A DNA stretch of 64,000 bases. Source: an uncultured Corynebacterium sp. (lineage in GTDB: Bacteria; Actinomycetota; Actinomycetes; Mycobacteriales; Mycobacteriaceae). Position 1 is the stretch's first letter. Each line of letters begins with the position of its first letter. Where the stretch lies: NCBI RefSeq assembly GCF_946221105.1, contig NZ_CAMICL010000005.1, forward strand, positions 1 to 64,000, in the 5' to 3' direction. The notes under the pieces were generated by a model. That model saw only the letters and a list, made by a program, of their open reading frames with translations. It had not been told where the DNA came from and searched no databases. Below, piece by piece: positions 8,600 to 16,502 of the stretch. A program made the position numbers and the translations under genes.

Positions 8600-9127
8600 G
8601 TGAAAAACCGCGCTACCGTTGTCCTCCTCCCGCTTATCCTCGCAGCGTGCACCGCACCTTCGGAGTTCAGCGGGGAGATGCCGGATTTCTATCCTTCGCG
8701 CGACGGCGCCACATTCCGTTTCGGCCAGACCGCAAAAATCCTCACCGAGGACGTGCGCTACCACGTGCCGGTGCAGTGGGAGGTCACGGTGGACGAGCCG
8801 ACCACCACCCGCGCGCCCCGCAGCGCCGAGCACGCCCGCTCCATCGTGTGCTTCCCCGTCAGCTTCACGCCGGTTGCCATCGGCGAGTTTCCCATGGATG
8901 TCACGGTTGCGTTGCCGGAGCTTTTGCCTATCGACGGCGACCTCGCCGCCAACGTGGCCGACCCCAACTACTGCGGCGACGGGGACATCACCGGCTACAC
9001 CGGCGAATTGGAAGCCAACGAAACCTACACCGGCTTTGTGGCCTCCTGGGAGGGCAGCGCCGACCCAGGAATCATCGGCCGGGGCGTCGAGCTCAAATCC
9101 CGCGACGCCACCCTGACCTGGCGGTAA
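8600..9127 (+). CDS. Small hypothetical lipoprotein
   Basis: A 175-residue exported protein of unknown function. It starts at GTG with KNRATVVLLPLILAACTAPS, a short lipoprotein signal peptide with lipobox LAAC. The mature part contains two cysteines (SIVCFPVS, PNYCGDG) and a beta-rich pattern but no family I recognise. A longer version from ATG 8579 would begin on the purC start codon. The -10 TAGTAT lies seven bases before the GTG. It ends three bases before the convergent purB stop. Confidence 0.75.
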   Translation: MKNRATVVLLPLILAACTAPSEFSGEMPDFYPSRDGATFRFGQTAKILTEDVRYHVPVQWEVTVDEPTTTRAPRSAEHARSIVCFPVSFTPVAIGEFPMDVTVALPELLPIDGDLAANVADPNYCGDGDITGYTGELEANETYTGFVASWEGSADPGIIGRGVELKSRDATLTWR

Positions 9128-9130
9128 GCG

Positions 9131-10567
9131 CTACAGAATGTCGCCCGGGGTGTAGGCGGCGGCCTGCGGATGCGCGTCGACAAGCTTTTGCACCCTCGCG
9201 AGCACCCGGTCCACCTGGGACTCGGCCGCGCCGATGAAGGCGTGCTTGTCCTCCAACGCCGCGTCCAGCTGAGCCTGGTCCAACGGCAGGCGCTCGTCGG
9301 TGGCCAAGCGCTCCACCAGGTTCTGCTCCGCGCCGCGCTCGCGCATGTCCAGCGCCATCGCCACCGCGTTTTCCTTGATCACCTCGTGCGCCGTCTCGCG
9401 GCCCACGCCGGCGCGCACGGACGCCATGAGGATGCGCGTGGTGGCCAGGAAAGGCAGGTAGCGGTCCAGTTCGCGGTTGATCATGGCCGGGAAGGCGCCG
9501 AATTCGTCGAGGACGGTGAGCATGGTCTCCAGCTGGCCGTCGATGGCGAAGAACGCGTCCGGCAGCGCCACGCGGCGCACCACGGAGCAGAACACGTCGC
9601 CCTCGTTCCACTGCTGGCCGGACAAATCCGCCACCATCGTGAGGTAGCCGCGCAGGATGACCTGGAATCCGCCGACGCGCTCGCAGGAACGCGCGTTCAT
9701 CTTGTGCGGCATGGCGGAAGAGCCCACCTGGCCTTCCTTGAAGCCCTCGGTGACGGTCTCGTTGCCGGCCATGAGCCGGATGGTCGTCGCCAGCGAGGAC
9801 GGGCCCGCACCCAGCTGCACCAGCGAGGACACGACGTCGAAGTCGAGGGAGCGCGGGTAGACCTGGCCCACCGAATCAAAGACGCGGTCGAAGCCAAGGC
9901 CTGAAGCGATGCCCTGCTCGAGCTGGGAAAGCTTCTCCTCGTCGCCGCCCATGAGGTCCAACATGTCTTGCGCGGTGCCCATCGGGCCTTTGATGCCGCG
10001 CAGCGGGTACCGCTCCAGTAGCTCCTCGATACGCTCCACCGCAACCAGGATCTCGTCGGCGGCGGAGGCGAAACGCTTGCCCAGGGTGGTGGCCTGCGCC
10101 GCCACGTTGTGGGAGCGGCCCGCCATGACCAGTGACTTGTACTCGCCGGCGCGGTTGCCCACGGCCTTCAGCAGCGCGATCGCCTTGTCGCGGGTGAGCT
10201 CGAGGGCGCGGCGCACCTGCAGCTGCTCCACGTTCTCGGTCAGGTCGCGCGAGGTCATGCCCTTGTGGATTTCCTCGTGGCCCGCCAGCGCGTTGAACTC
10301 CTCGATGCGCGCCTTCACGTCGTGGCGGGTGATCTTCTCCCGGGAGGCGATGGACTCCAGGTCTACCTGGTCGATGACCTTCTCGTAGTCCTCGATCGCG
10401 CCCGGCTCCACGGCAACGCCGAGCTCCTGTTGCGCCTTCAGCACCGCGATCCAGAGCTGCCGCTCCAGGATGATCTTGTGCTCCGGGGCCCACAGGGTGG
10501 CCATCTCCGGGGAGGCGTAACGGTTACTCAGAACATTCGCGTTATTCGGCTTCACGGCATTCATCAT
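9131..10567 (-). CDS. purB: Adenylosuccinate lyase
   Basis: 478-residue enzyme of the fumarase/aspartase superfamily acting twice in purine synthesis: SAICAR to AICAR and adenylosuccinate to AMP. The family signature is GSSAMPHKMNAR (about residue 290), with TSRDLTENVEQLQ and RSHNVAAQATTLG contributing the other active-site loops. The first ATG overlaps the purD stop (ATGATG), so an alternative start three bases later cannot be excluded. The gene is cotranscribed with purD. Confidence 0.95.
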   Translation of the reverse strand: MMNAVKPNNANVLSNRYASPEMATLWAPEHKIILERQLWIAVLKAQQELGVAVEPGAIEDYEKVIDQVDLESIASREKITRHDVKARIEEFNALAGHEEIHKGMTSRDLTENVEQLQVRRALELTRDKAIALLKAVGNRAGEYKSLVMAGRSHNVAAQATTLGKRFASAADEILVAVERIEELLERYPLRGIKGPMGTAQDMLDLMGGDEEKLSQLEQGIASGLGFDRVFDSVGQVYPRSLDFDVVSSLVQLGAGPSSLATTIRLMAGNETVTEGFKEGQVGSSAMPHKMNARSCERVGGFQVILRGYLTMVADLSGQQWNEGDVFCSVVRRVALPDAFFAIDGQLETMLTVLDEFGAFPAMINRELDRYLPFLATTRILMASVRAGVGRETAHEVIKENAVAMALDMRERGAEQNLVERLATDERLPLDQAQLDAALEDKHAFIGAAESQVDRVLARVQKLVDAHPQAAAYTPGDIL

Positions 10568-11811
10568 AGGGAGATCGCTCCCTCAATCGCGGGGCGGGCG
10601 ATGTCCTTGCGGTAAAACGCCCCGGGCAGGTCGATCCCAGCAATGACCTCGTACGCCTCAGCCACGGCTTCCTCGAGCGTCGCGCCCTGCCCGACGACGC
10701 CGAGCACGCGGCCGCCGGAGGCAACGTACTCACCGTCCTTCAGCGCAGTGCCGGCGTGCAGCACCCGCGAGGGATCGTCCAACGCCTCGCCGGTAATCAC
10801 CCCGCCGGTCTTGACGGCCTGCGGGTAGCCCTCGGCCGCCAGCACCACCATGGCGGCGAAGCCCTCGCGCCACTGCAGCGGCTCCACCTCGTCCAGGCGG
10901 CCCTCCGCGACGGCGAGCAGCACGTCCGCCAGCGGGGTCTCCAGTAGCGACAGCACAGCCTGGGTCTCGGGGTCGCCGAAGCGGGCGTTGAACTCCACCA
11001 CGGCCGGGCCTTCCGGCCCCCAGGCGGCGCCGACGTAGAGCAGGCCCTGGTACGGGGTTCCGCGGCGCACCATCTCTTCCGCCACCGGGCGCGCAATGGT
11101 GTCCACGATGGTCTGCACACCGTCCTCCGGCAGCCACGGCAGCGGCGCGTAGGCCCCCATGCCGCCGGTGTTCGGCCCTTCGTCGTTGTCGTAGGCGCGC
11201 TTGTGGTCCTGCGCGGGCAGCAGCGGCACCACCGTTTCGCCGTCGACCAGGCAGAACAGGGAGACCTCGGGGCCTTCCAGGAAGGACTCGAACAGCACCG
11301 GGTTGCCGGACCCGAGCACCGCCTCCGCGTGCACTTTCGCCTCGGCGCGGTCCTCGGTGACCACCACGCCCTTGCCGCCTGCCAGGCCGTCGTCTTTGAC
11401 CACGTAGCGCGGGCCGTACTCGTCCAGCGCGGCCTCAACGTCGCTTTGCTTCTCGACGCGCTTTGCCGACGCAGTGAGCACCCCCGCCGCAGCCATCACG
11501 TCCTTGGCAAACGCCTTGGACCCCTCGAGCTGCGCCGCGGCCTTCGTCGGGCCGAACACCGTCACGCCCGCGTCGATGAGCGCGTCCGCCGCGCCCGCCA
11601 CCAGGGGCACCTCCGGGCCGATCACCACGAGCTCCGCGTCAATCTCGCGGGCCAGCTCCACGATGGCCTGGGGAGAGGCGACGTCGACGGCGCGTACCGT
11701 CGCTAAGCGGGACATGCCCGCGTTACCCGGTGCGACCGTGAGATCGTGGCCTTGCATTGCGTTGAGTAGGGCGTGTTCGCGGCCGCCCGAGCCGATGACA
11801 AGGATGCGCAT
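10564..11811 (-). CDS. purD: Phosphoribosylamine-glycine ligase (GAR synthetase)
   Basis: ATP-grasp enzyme, 415 aa, second step of purine synthesis. It starts MRILVIGSGGREHALLNA and contains the ATP-grasp run KDDGLAGGKGVVV and the metal-binding stretch VVEFNARFGDPETQ. The open frame reaches upstream to 11931, but those residues have no family similarity and would run through the HIT gene. A TAAATT hexamer seven bases before the ATG suggests a leaderless transcript. Confidence 0.95.
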   Translation of the reverse strand: MRILVIGSGGREHALLNAMQGHDLTVAPGNAGMSRLATVRAVDVASPQAIVELAREIDAELVVIGPEVPLVAGAADALIDAGVTVFGPTKAAAQLEGSKAFAKDVMAAAGVLTASAKRVEKQSDVEAALDEYGPRYVVKDDGLAGGKGVVVTEDRAEAKVHAEAVLGSGNPVLFESFLEGPEVSLFCLVDGETVVPLLPAQDHKRAYDNDEGPNTGGMGAYAPLPWLPEDGVQTIVDTIARPVAEEMVRRGTPYQGLLYVGAAWGPEGPAVVEFNARFGDPETQAVLSLLETPLADVLLAVAEGRLDEVEPLQWREGFAAMVVLAAEGYPQAVKTGGVITGEALDDPSRVLHAGTALKDGEYVASGGRVLGVVGQGATLEEAVAEAYEVIAGIDLPGAFYRKDIARPAIEGAISL

Positions 11812-11818
11812 GCGCCCC

Positions 11819-11834
11819 AATTTACCGGTAGCGT
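11819..11834. promoter_or_regulatory. Adjacent divergent -10 elements, purD and HIT gene
   Basis: On the minus strand TAAATT (11824-11819) ends seven bases before the purD ATG. On the plus strand TAGCGT (11829-11834) ends eight bases before the HIT ATG. Both fit the TANNNT pattern for (near-)leaderless starts in a 31-base divergent gap. Confidence 0.5.
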
Positions 11835-11842
11835 CGAGAAGC

Positions 11843-12259
11843 ATGAGCACCGTATTCAGCAAGATCATCGCAGGCGACATCCCGGGCCGCATCGTGTACC
11901 AGGACGACACCGTCGCCGCCTTCCTCACCATCGAGCCGGTCGCCTACGGCCACACGCTGGTCGTGCCGGTGGAGGAGATCGACAAGTGGACCGACATCCC
12001 GGCGGACCTGTGGGCGCACATGAACGAGGTCGCCCAAAACATTGGCCGCGTCATCGTGGAGAAGTTCAACGCGGAGCGCGCCGGCTACCTCATCGCCGGC
12101 TTCGAGGTGCCGCACGCCCACATCCACGTCTTCCCCGCCAACGACATGTCGGGCTACTCGCTGTCGACCGCAATGCGTCACGACGAGACCGACGCAGCAA
12201 AGATGGACGCAGCCGCGGAAACCATCCGAAAAGCACTTACAGCGCAGGAAGCGAAATAG
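11843..12259 (+). CDS. HIT family nucleotide-binding protein
   Basis: A 138-residue histidine-triad protein. The triad HAHIHVFP (HxHxHxx) near residue 93 is the nucleotide hydrolase/transferase active site, and the N-terminal FSKIIAGDIPGRIVYQDD is typical of the HinT/Fhit-like group. Physiological substrate unknown; purine nucleoside phosphoramidates or dinucleotides are usual. The ATG at 11843 gives the standard family start. The 3' end overlaps the convergent kinase gene by 23 bases. Confidence 0.9.
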   Translation: MSTVFSKIIAGDIPGRIVYQDDTVAAFLTIEPVAYGHTLVVPVEEIDKWTDIPADLWAHMNEVAQNIGRVIVEKFNAERAGYLIAGFEVPHAHIHVFPANDMSGYSLSTAMRHDETDAAKMDAAAETIRKALTAQEAK

Positions 12260-13613
12260 TAAACGTCGAACCCTCGCCCGGCGCGGTGACCACCTTCACG
12301 GTGCCGCCGTGCGCCTCAATGAGGGACTTGGTGATGGCCAGGCCCAGCCCGGAGCCGCCGGTGGCGCGGTTGCGGGAGCTGTCGGCGCGGTAGAAGCGCT
12401 CGAAGATGTGCTCCGCGTCCTTGGCCTCCATGCCGCAGCCGTTGTCGGCGACGTCGATGACCACGCGGTCGAGGTTCTTGCGGATGGTCACGGTGACCTC
12501 CGCGTCCGGTCCCGCGTGCTTGTAGGCGTTGGTGATCAGGTTCACCAGCACCTGGTGCAGCCGGTCCGGGTCGCCGTTGACCTGCGCGATGTCCGGGGTG
12601 TCCGTGATGATTTCCACGGATCGGTCCGGGAACGCCGCGTCGACGGTGCTCTTTGCGGACAACACCCACTCCAACACGTCCATCGGTTTCTTCTCTAGGC
12701 GTGCTCCCTCGGCGCGGGTCAGCGCCAGCAAGTCCTCCACCAGCAGCTGCATGCGGGCGGACTCTTCGTCGATCTTGCCCAGCACCATGTCCGGGTCGTT
12801 CGCCATGCCTTTGCGGTAGAGCTCCGTGTATCCCCGCACGCTGGTCAGAGGGGTGCGCAGCTCATGCGAGGCGTCCCCGACGAAGCGGCGCATCTGCTCC
12901 TCTTGGGTGCGGGCGTTGTCCAGGGAGTCTTGCAGCTTGGACACCATCGTGTTCATGGCGTAGGACAGACTGCCCACCTCGGTCTCGCGCGGCCACGCGG
13001 GCACGCGGCTGTCCGTCTCACCGTTGGCAATAGCCAACGCCGTGTTCTCCACGATCTTCAGCGGCGCCAGCGCGCGTGCCACCATGTAGTTCGCGGCCAC
13101 ACCGATGCCGAACAGCGAAAGCAGTCCCACGCCGGCCTCCACCCAGGCGAGCGCGCGCAGCATCTTCGCCTCGGTTTCCAGCGACTTGGCCACGTACTGC
13201 ACCGTGCCGTCGGACTGCTGGTGCGCCATCGCCCGCCACTTCACGCTTTGCCCCTTGTCGTTGACGGACGGGATGGTGGTTGGGTGGTCGAGGCGCTCCA
13301 CCTTCGAGTAGTCCGGCGGGTTCACAGATCCCCTGCGCGGCACCAGCTGGTCGTAGCCGGGGTACAGAGTGGCCTGGTTGAACTCGCTGGGCAGGCTCAG
13401 GATGTTGAACTGCCAGGCGGGGGTTTGCTGCGCCCACGTCGCCATGCCCTCGCGCAGTTGGTCGTCTGCGCGGTCGAACAAAAAGTGGCGCATGACAAAG
13501 TAGATCAGCACCGAGCTCAGCGCGATGCCGATCGTCAATGCCACCATCACCACCGCGACAAGCTGTCGCTTGAGCGGCTTTTTCGACGGCGCCGTTAACA
13601 CCGAATACGGCAT
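12237..13613 (-). CDS. phoS: Sensor histidine kinase of the PhoS/PhoR pair
   Basis: A 458-residue membrane sensor kinase, called PhoS in corynebacteria and PhoR in mycobacteria. Two membrane helices (about 17-46 and 153-182) flank an extracytoplasmic sensor loop; a HAMP linker follows. The H box has H250 (GDASHELRTPLTSVRGY), and the N, G1 and G2 boxes are LVNLITNAYKHA, DNGCGM and GGSGLGLAI. It lies four bases after the response-regulator gene, so the pair is cotranscribed. The orthologs sense phosphate starvation (corynebacteria) or acid/other cues (mycobacteria); the signal here is inferred. Confidence 0.9.
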   Translation of the reverse strand: MPYSVLTAPSKKPLKRQLVAVVMVALTIGIALSSVLIYFVMRHFLFDRADDQLREGMATWAQQTPAWQFNILSLPSEFNQATLYPGYDQLVPRRGSVNPPDYSKVERLDHPTTIPSVNDKGQSVKWRAMAHQQSDGTVQYVAKSLETEAKMLRALAWVEAGVGLLSLFGIGVAANYMVARALAPLKIVENTALAIANGETDSRVPAWPRETEVGSLSYAMNTMVSKLQDSLDNARTQEEQMRRFVGDASHELRTPLTSVRGYTELYRKGMANDPDMVLGKIDEESARMQLLVEDLLALTRAEGARLEKKPMDVLEWVLSAKSTVDAAFPDRSVEIITDTPDIAQVNGDPDRLHQVLVNLITNAYKHAGPDAEVTVTIRKNLDRVVIDVADNGCGMEAKDAEHIFERFYRADSSRNRATGGSGLGLAITKSLIEAHGGTVKVVTAPGEGSTFTISLPAL

Positions 13614-13617
13614 TGGC

Positions 13618-14325
13618 CTACTGGCGCGGGGTGCGCAGCACGTAGCCGACGCCGCGGACGGTGTGGATCAGCTGCACGTCGCCGGTGTCGACCTTGCGGC
13701 GCAGATACGAGATGTAGGACTCGACCACGTTGCCGTCGCCGCCGAAGTCGTAGTGCCACACGTTGTCCAGGATCTTCGCCTTGGACACCACGACCTCGGC
13801 GTTGAGCATGAGGTAGCGCAGCAGGTTGAACTCGGTGGGCGACAGTTCCACGATCTCGCCGGCCTTGGTCACCTCGTGGGTGTCGTCGTTGAGCGTCAGG
13901 TCCGCGTAGCGAAGGGTGGTGTCTTCGTTGGCGTCCTCGCTGACGTTGCCGCGGCGCAGGATCACGCGCAGGCGGGTGATCACCTCTTCGAGGGAGAACG
14001 GCTTGGTCACGTAGTCGTCCGCGCCGATGGTCAGGCCGTGGATGCGGTCTTCCACCGCGTCCTTGGCGGTGAGGAACAGCACCGGCGCATCCAAGCCTTC
14101 GGCGCGCAGCTTGCTCAGCAGCTCGAAGCCGTCCATCTCCGGCATCATCACGTCGAGGATGTAGGCGTCCGGCTTCCAGGAATGCGCGAGTTCGATGGCT
14201 GCGGGACCGGAGTTTGCGGTCTCCACCTCGAACCCTTGGAACTTCAGGGAAACAGTCAACAGCTCCACAATGTTCGGTTCGTCGTCTACGACGAGCACCT
14301 TCAGGTTCTGCGAGTTCTCTGCCAT
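13618..14325 (-). CDS. phoR: PhoP/PhoR-type response regulator
   Basis: An OmpR-family regulator, 235 aa, named PhoR in corynebacteria and PhoP in mycobacteria. The receiver has acidic pocket D14/D15, phosphoacceptor D58 (YILDVMMPEMDG) and the conserved Lys in DDYVTKPFSLEE. The winged-helix domain ends with SYISYLRRKVDTG and IHTVRGVGYVLRTPR, which follow mycobacterial PhoP closely. The ATG at 14325 has GGAAAG upstream; the longer frame to 14403 lacks a ribosome site. A tandem 12-bp repeat lies just upstream and may be its own binding site. Confidence 0.93.
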   Translation of the reverse strand: MAENSQNLKVLVVDDEPNIVELLTVSLKFQGFEVETANSGPAAIELAHSWKPDAYILDVMMPEMDGFELLSKLRAEGLDAPVLFLTAKDAVEDRIHGLTIGADDYVTKPFSLEEVITRLRVILRRGNVSEDANEDTTLRYADLTLNDDTHEVTKAGEIVELSPTEFNLLRYLMLNAEVVVSKAKILDNVWHYDFGGDGNVVESYISYLRRKVDTGDVQLIHTVRGVGYVLRTPRQ

Positions 14326-14346
14326 GTCAATCACTTTCCGTTCGTT

Positions 14347-14370
14347 GCAATTTCTGCGGCAATTTCTGCG
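14347..14370. repeat. Tandem 12-bp repeat upstream of phoR
   Basis: GCAATTTCTGCG occurs twice head to tail, 22 to 45 bases before the phoR start codon. PhoP/PhoR-type regulators bind short direct repeats roughly one helical turn apart, so this may be an autoregulatory site. A role is inferred from position only. Confidence 0.4.
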
Positions 14371-14492
14371 TTGCCAGCAAGATAGAGCGATTAAACCGCA
14401 CAAGTCTGCACGTTTCCTGTACGTCCACTGAATGGCACTCGCGGACTTCCCCCGAAATGTCTCCCCATGGCAAGCCCCACAAAAAGAATTGG

Positions 14493-14565
14493 AGCTGGAG
14501 ACGGGACTTGAACCCGCAACCTACGGTTTACAAGACCGTTGCGCTACCAATTGCGCCACTCCAGC
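14493..14565 (-). tRNA. tRNA-Thr (anticodon TGT)
   Basis: The minus strand folds into a complete cloverleaf: acceptor GCTGGAG/CTCCAGC, D arm around GCGCAATTGGTAGCGC, anticodon stem ACGGT/ACCGT with loop CTTGTAA, and T arm GCGGG-TTCAAGT-CCCGT. The anticodon TGT reads ACA (threonine). The CCA end is not encoded. Confidence 0.95.
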
Positions 14566-14631
14566 AGTGCAGCAAAATCTTACACACGCCCCGCACCTGC
14601 GGCACAACCGGCCAACCGATAGTGTGAGCGT

Positions 14632-16086
14632 GTGGCAGAAGGTAACTCATTGTGGGAGAGGATCTCCGGCTCGCGGCAGCGCGTGGCAACGATTGACGAA
14701 GCCCGCACGTCTCCACCGCCGTCCGTCCTCGCGCCCATTAACCTGGCAGATCCCGCCGAGGTCGCGGCGGTGATGAACATCGCGGCACGCATTGGCGAGA
14801 TCCTCATTGCGAACGCGACGACGTCCGCGGATGCGGCGAAGCAGATCCACACGGTGTGTTCCTCGTACGGCCTGCACTACGTGCACGTGTCCATCACGGT
14901 GAACACGATCACGCTCAACACCATCATCGGCGTGGATCAGCGCACCCCGGTGAACGTCTTCCGCGTGGTGACGATGATCAGCGAGAACTACCACAAGCTG
15001 CAGGAAGTGGACCGCCTGATCCGCTCGATCCGTTCCGGCGCGACCCCGCCGGAGATGGCGGAGCGCATCCTCAACGACATCGACACCTCCCCGATCCCCC
15101 ACCGCAACACCCGCAACCTCGCGGGCTGGACGGTGATGGGTTTCTTCGTGGCGATGCTCCTTGGCGGGGACCTGCTGATGATGGCTGTCGGCGGGCTGAC
15201 CGCGTTCCTCATCATGGGCTTCAACAAGCTGCTCTCGCGCGGCGGCCTGCCTGCGTTTTTCCACAACGTCATCGGCGGCTTCCTCGCCACGGTGCCTGCG
15301 GCAATCACGTACGACTTCTCAGCGTCGATCGGCCGCACAATCGTGCCCAGCCAGCTCATTGCGACGGGCATCATCGTCCTTCTCGCAGGCCTGACGCTTG
15401 TGCAATCGCTTCTCGACGGCGTGACCGGCTCCCCCCTCAACGCTTCCGCCCGCTTCTTCTCCGCCATGCTGAACACCGGCGGCATCGTGGCCGGCGTGGC
15501 CGGCGGCGTGGCGGTGTCGGAGATGGTGGGCATGCCGCTGCCGCCGATCGAGCTTCTCCCCGGCAGTGCCGCGTACTCGAACGCGCTGCTCACCGTGGTC
15601 GGCGGCGGGATGGCCGCGGCAGCTTTTGCCGTGTGCTGTTTCGCGGAGCGCGCCGCGATCATCCTGTCGTTTGTCACCGCCGCGCTCGGCTCCGCCTGTT
15701 ACTACATCCTGCTCGCCCCGCTGGGCCTGGGCAGGCTGTCGGCGACCGCGGCGTGCGCGATCGTGGTGGGCCTCGTCGGCGGTCTGATTTCCCGCCGGTT
15801 CTTGATCAACCCGGTGATCACGGCGGTGGCTGGCGTGACCCCGTTTTTGCCCGGCTCGTGGATTTACCGCGGCATGTACGCGTTGATGAACGAGCAGATG
15901 CTGCTGGGCATGATGAACTTGTTCACCGCAATCGGCACCTGCATGGCTCTGGCCGCGGGCGTGGTGTTCGGCGAGTGGGTCGCACGCCGGATCCGCCGGC
16001 CGCAGCTGTATGTGCCGTACCAAGCGTTCAAGCGCGCCGGCCGCTTCACGTTCGAGCAGCTGCTCAGGGTGCGGCGACGCAGATAA
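14632..16086 (+). CDS. thrE: Threonine/serine exporter
   Basis: A 484-residue ThrE family exporter, close in length to the C. glutamicum protein that expels L-threonine and L-serine. The cytosolic N-terminal half carries the family segments LADPAEVAAVMNIAARIGE, HYVHVSITVNTITLN and VNVFRVV; the C-terminal half has about ten hydrophobic helices. The GTG start follows TAGTGT by six bases, so the transcript is probably leaderless. The tRNA-Thr gene lies divergently just upstream. A histone-like gene follows after 53 bases. Confidence 0.93.
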   Translation: MAEGNSLWERISGSRQRVATIDEARTSPPPSVLAPINLADPAEVAAVMNIAARIGEILIANATTSADAAKQIHTVCSSYGLHYVHVSITVNTITLNTIIGVDQRTPVNVFRVVTMISENYHKLQEVDRLIRSIRSGATPPEMAERILNDIDTSPIPHRNTRNLAGWTVMGFFVAMLLGGDLLMMAVGGLTAFLIMGFNKLLSRGGLPAFFHNVIGGFLATVPAAITYDFSASIGRTIVPSQLIATGIIVLLAGLTLVQSLLDGVTGSPLNASARFFSAMLNTGGIVAGVAGGVAVSEMVGMPLPPIELLPGSAAYSNALLTVVGGGMAAAAFAVCCFAERAAIILSFVTAALGSACYYILLAPLGLGRLSATAACAIVVGLVGGLISRRFLINPVITAVAGVTPFLPGSWIYRGMYALMNEQMLLGMMNLFTAIGTCMALAAGVVFGEWVARRIRRPQLYVPYQAFKRAGRFTFEQLLRVRRRR

Positions 16087-16139
16087 GTTCATCGCGTAGG
16101 ATGAAGGCCCTTGACGCCTGATGGAAGAAGGAGAACGTA

Positions 16140-16502
16140 GTGCCACCCAAGATCACCGATTCGCGCCCTACCGCCGAGGCGATGCACGCTGTTGAGGAGC
16201 AGACGGCTTCGGGTGCCCGTCGGATCGTGGCAACGTACGCCGAGGATTTCCTGGACGGCGTAACCCTGATGTCCATGCTGGGGGTTGCCCCGAAGGGCTT
16301 CGTGTACAAGCGCTACGTGGAGGATCTGGAGCAGGAGGCCGAGGAGGAAGCTCCGAAGAAGGCCACCAAAAAGAAGGCCACCAAGAAGAAAGCCACGAAA
16401 AAGAAGGCAACAAAGAAAAAGGCCACCAAGAAAAAGACCACGAAGAAGGCAAGCAAGAAGGCCACCAAGAAGTCGACGAAGAAGACTGCCAAGAAGGCCT
16501 AA
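16140..16502 (+). CDS. Lysine-tailed histone H1-like protein
   Basis: A 120-residue protein with a compact N-terminal domain (about 1-62, including ASGARRIVATYAEDFLDGV and MLGVAPKGFVYKRYV), a short acidic link (EDLEQEAEEEAP) and a tail of KKATKKK-type repeats to the C-terminus. Such tails bind DNA or RNA in eukaryotic H1-like and actinobacterial nucleoid proteins, but no target is known here. The GTG start has AAGGAG six bases upstream. The gene ends directly before otsA with no spacer, so expression with the trehalose genes is likely. Function not established. Confidence 0.8.
   Translation: MPPKITDSRPTAEAMHAVEEQTASGARRIVATYAEDFLDGVTLMSMLGVAPKGFVYKRYVEDLEQEAEEEAPKKATKKKATKKKATKKKATKKKATKKKTTKKASKKATKKSTKKTAKKA

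Noticed and set aside
14326..14403. Upstream extension of phoR to 14403
   Set aside because: The extra residues have no similarity to PhoP proteins and would cover the tandem repeat; ATG 14325 has a ribosome site.
16350..16500. A/G-rich repeats as a non-coding repeat array
   Set aside because: They code for the lysine-rich tail of the histone-like protein in one frame.
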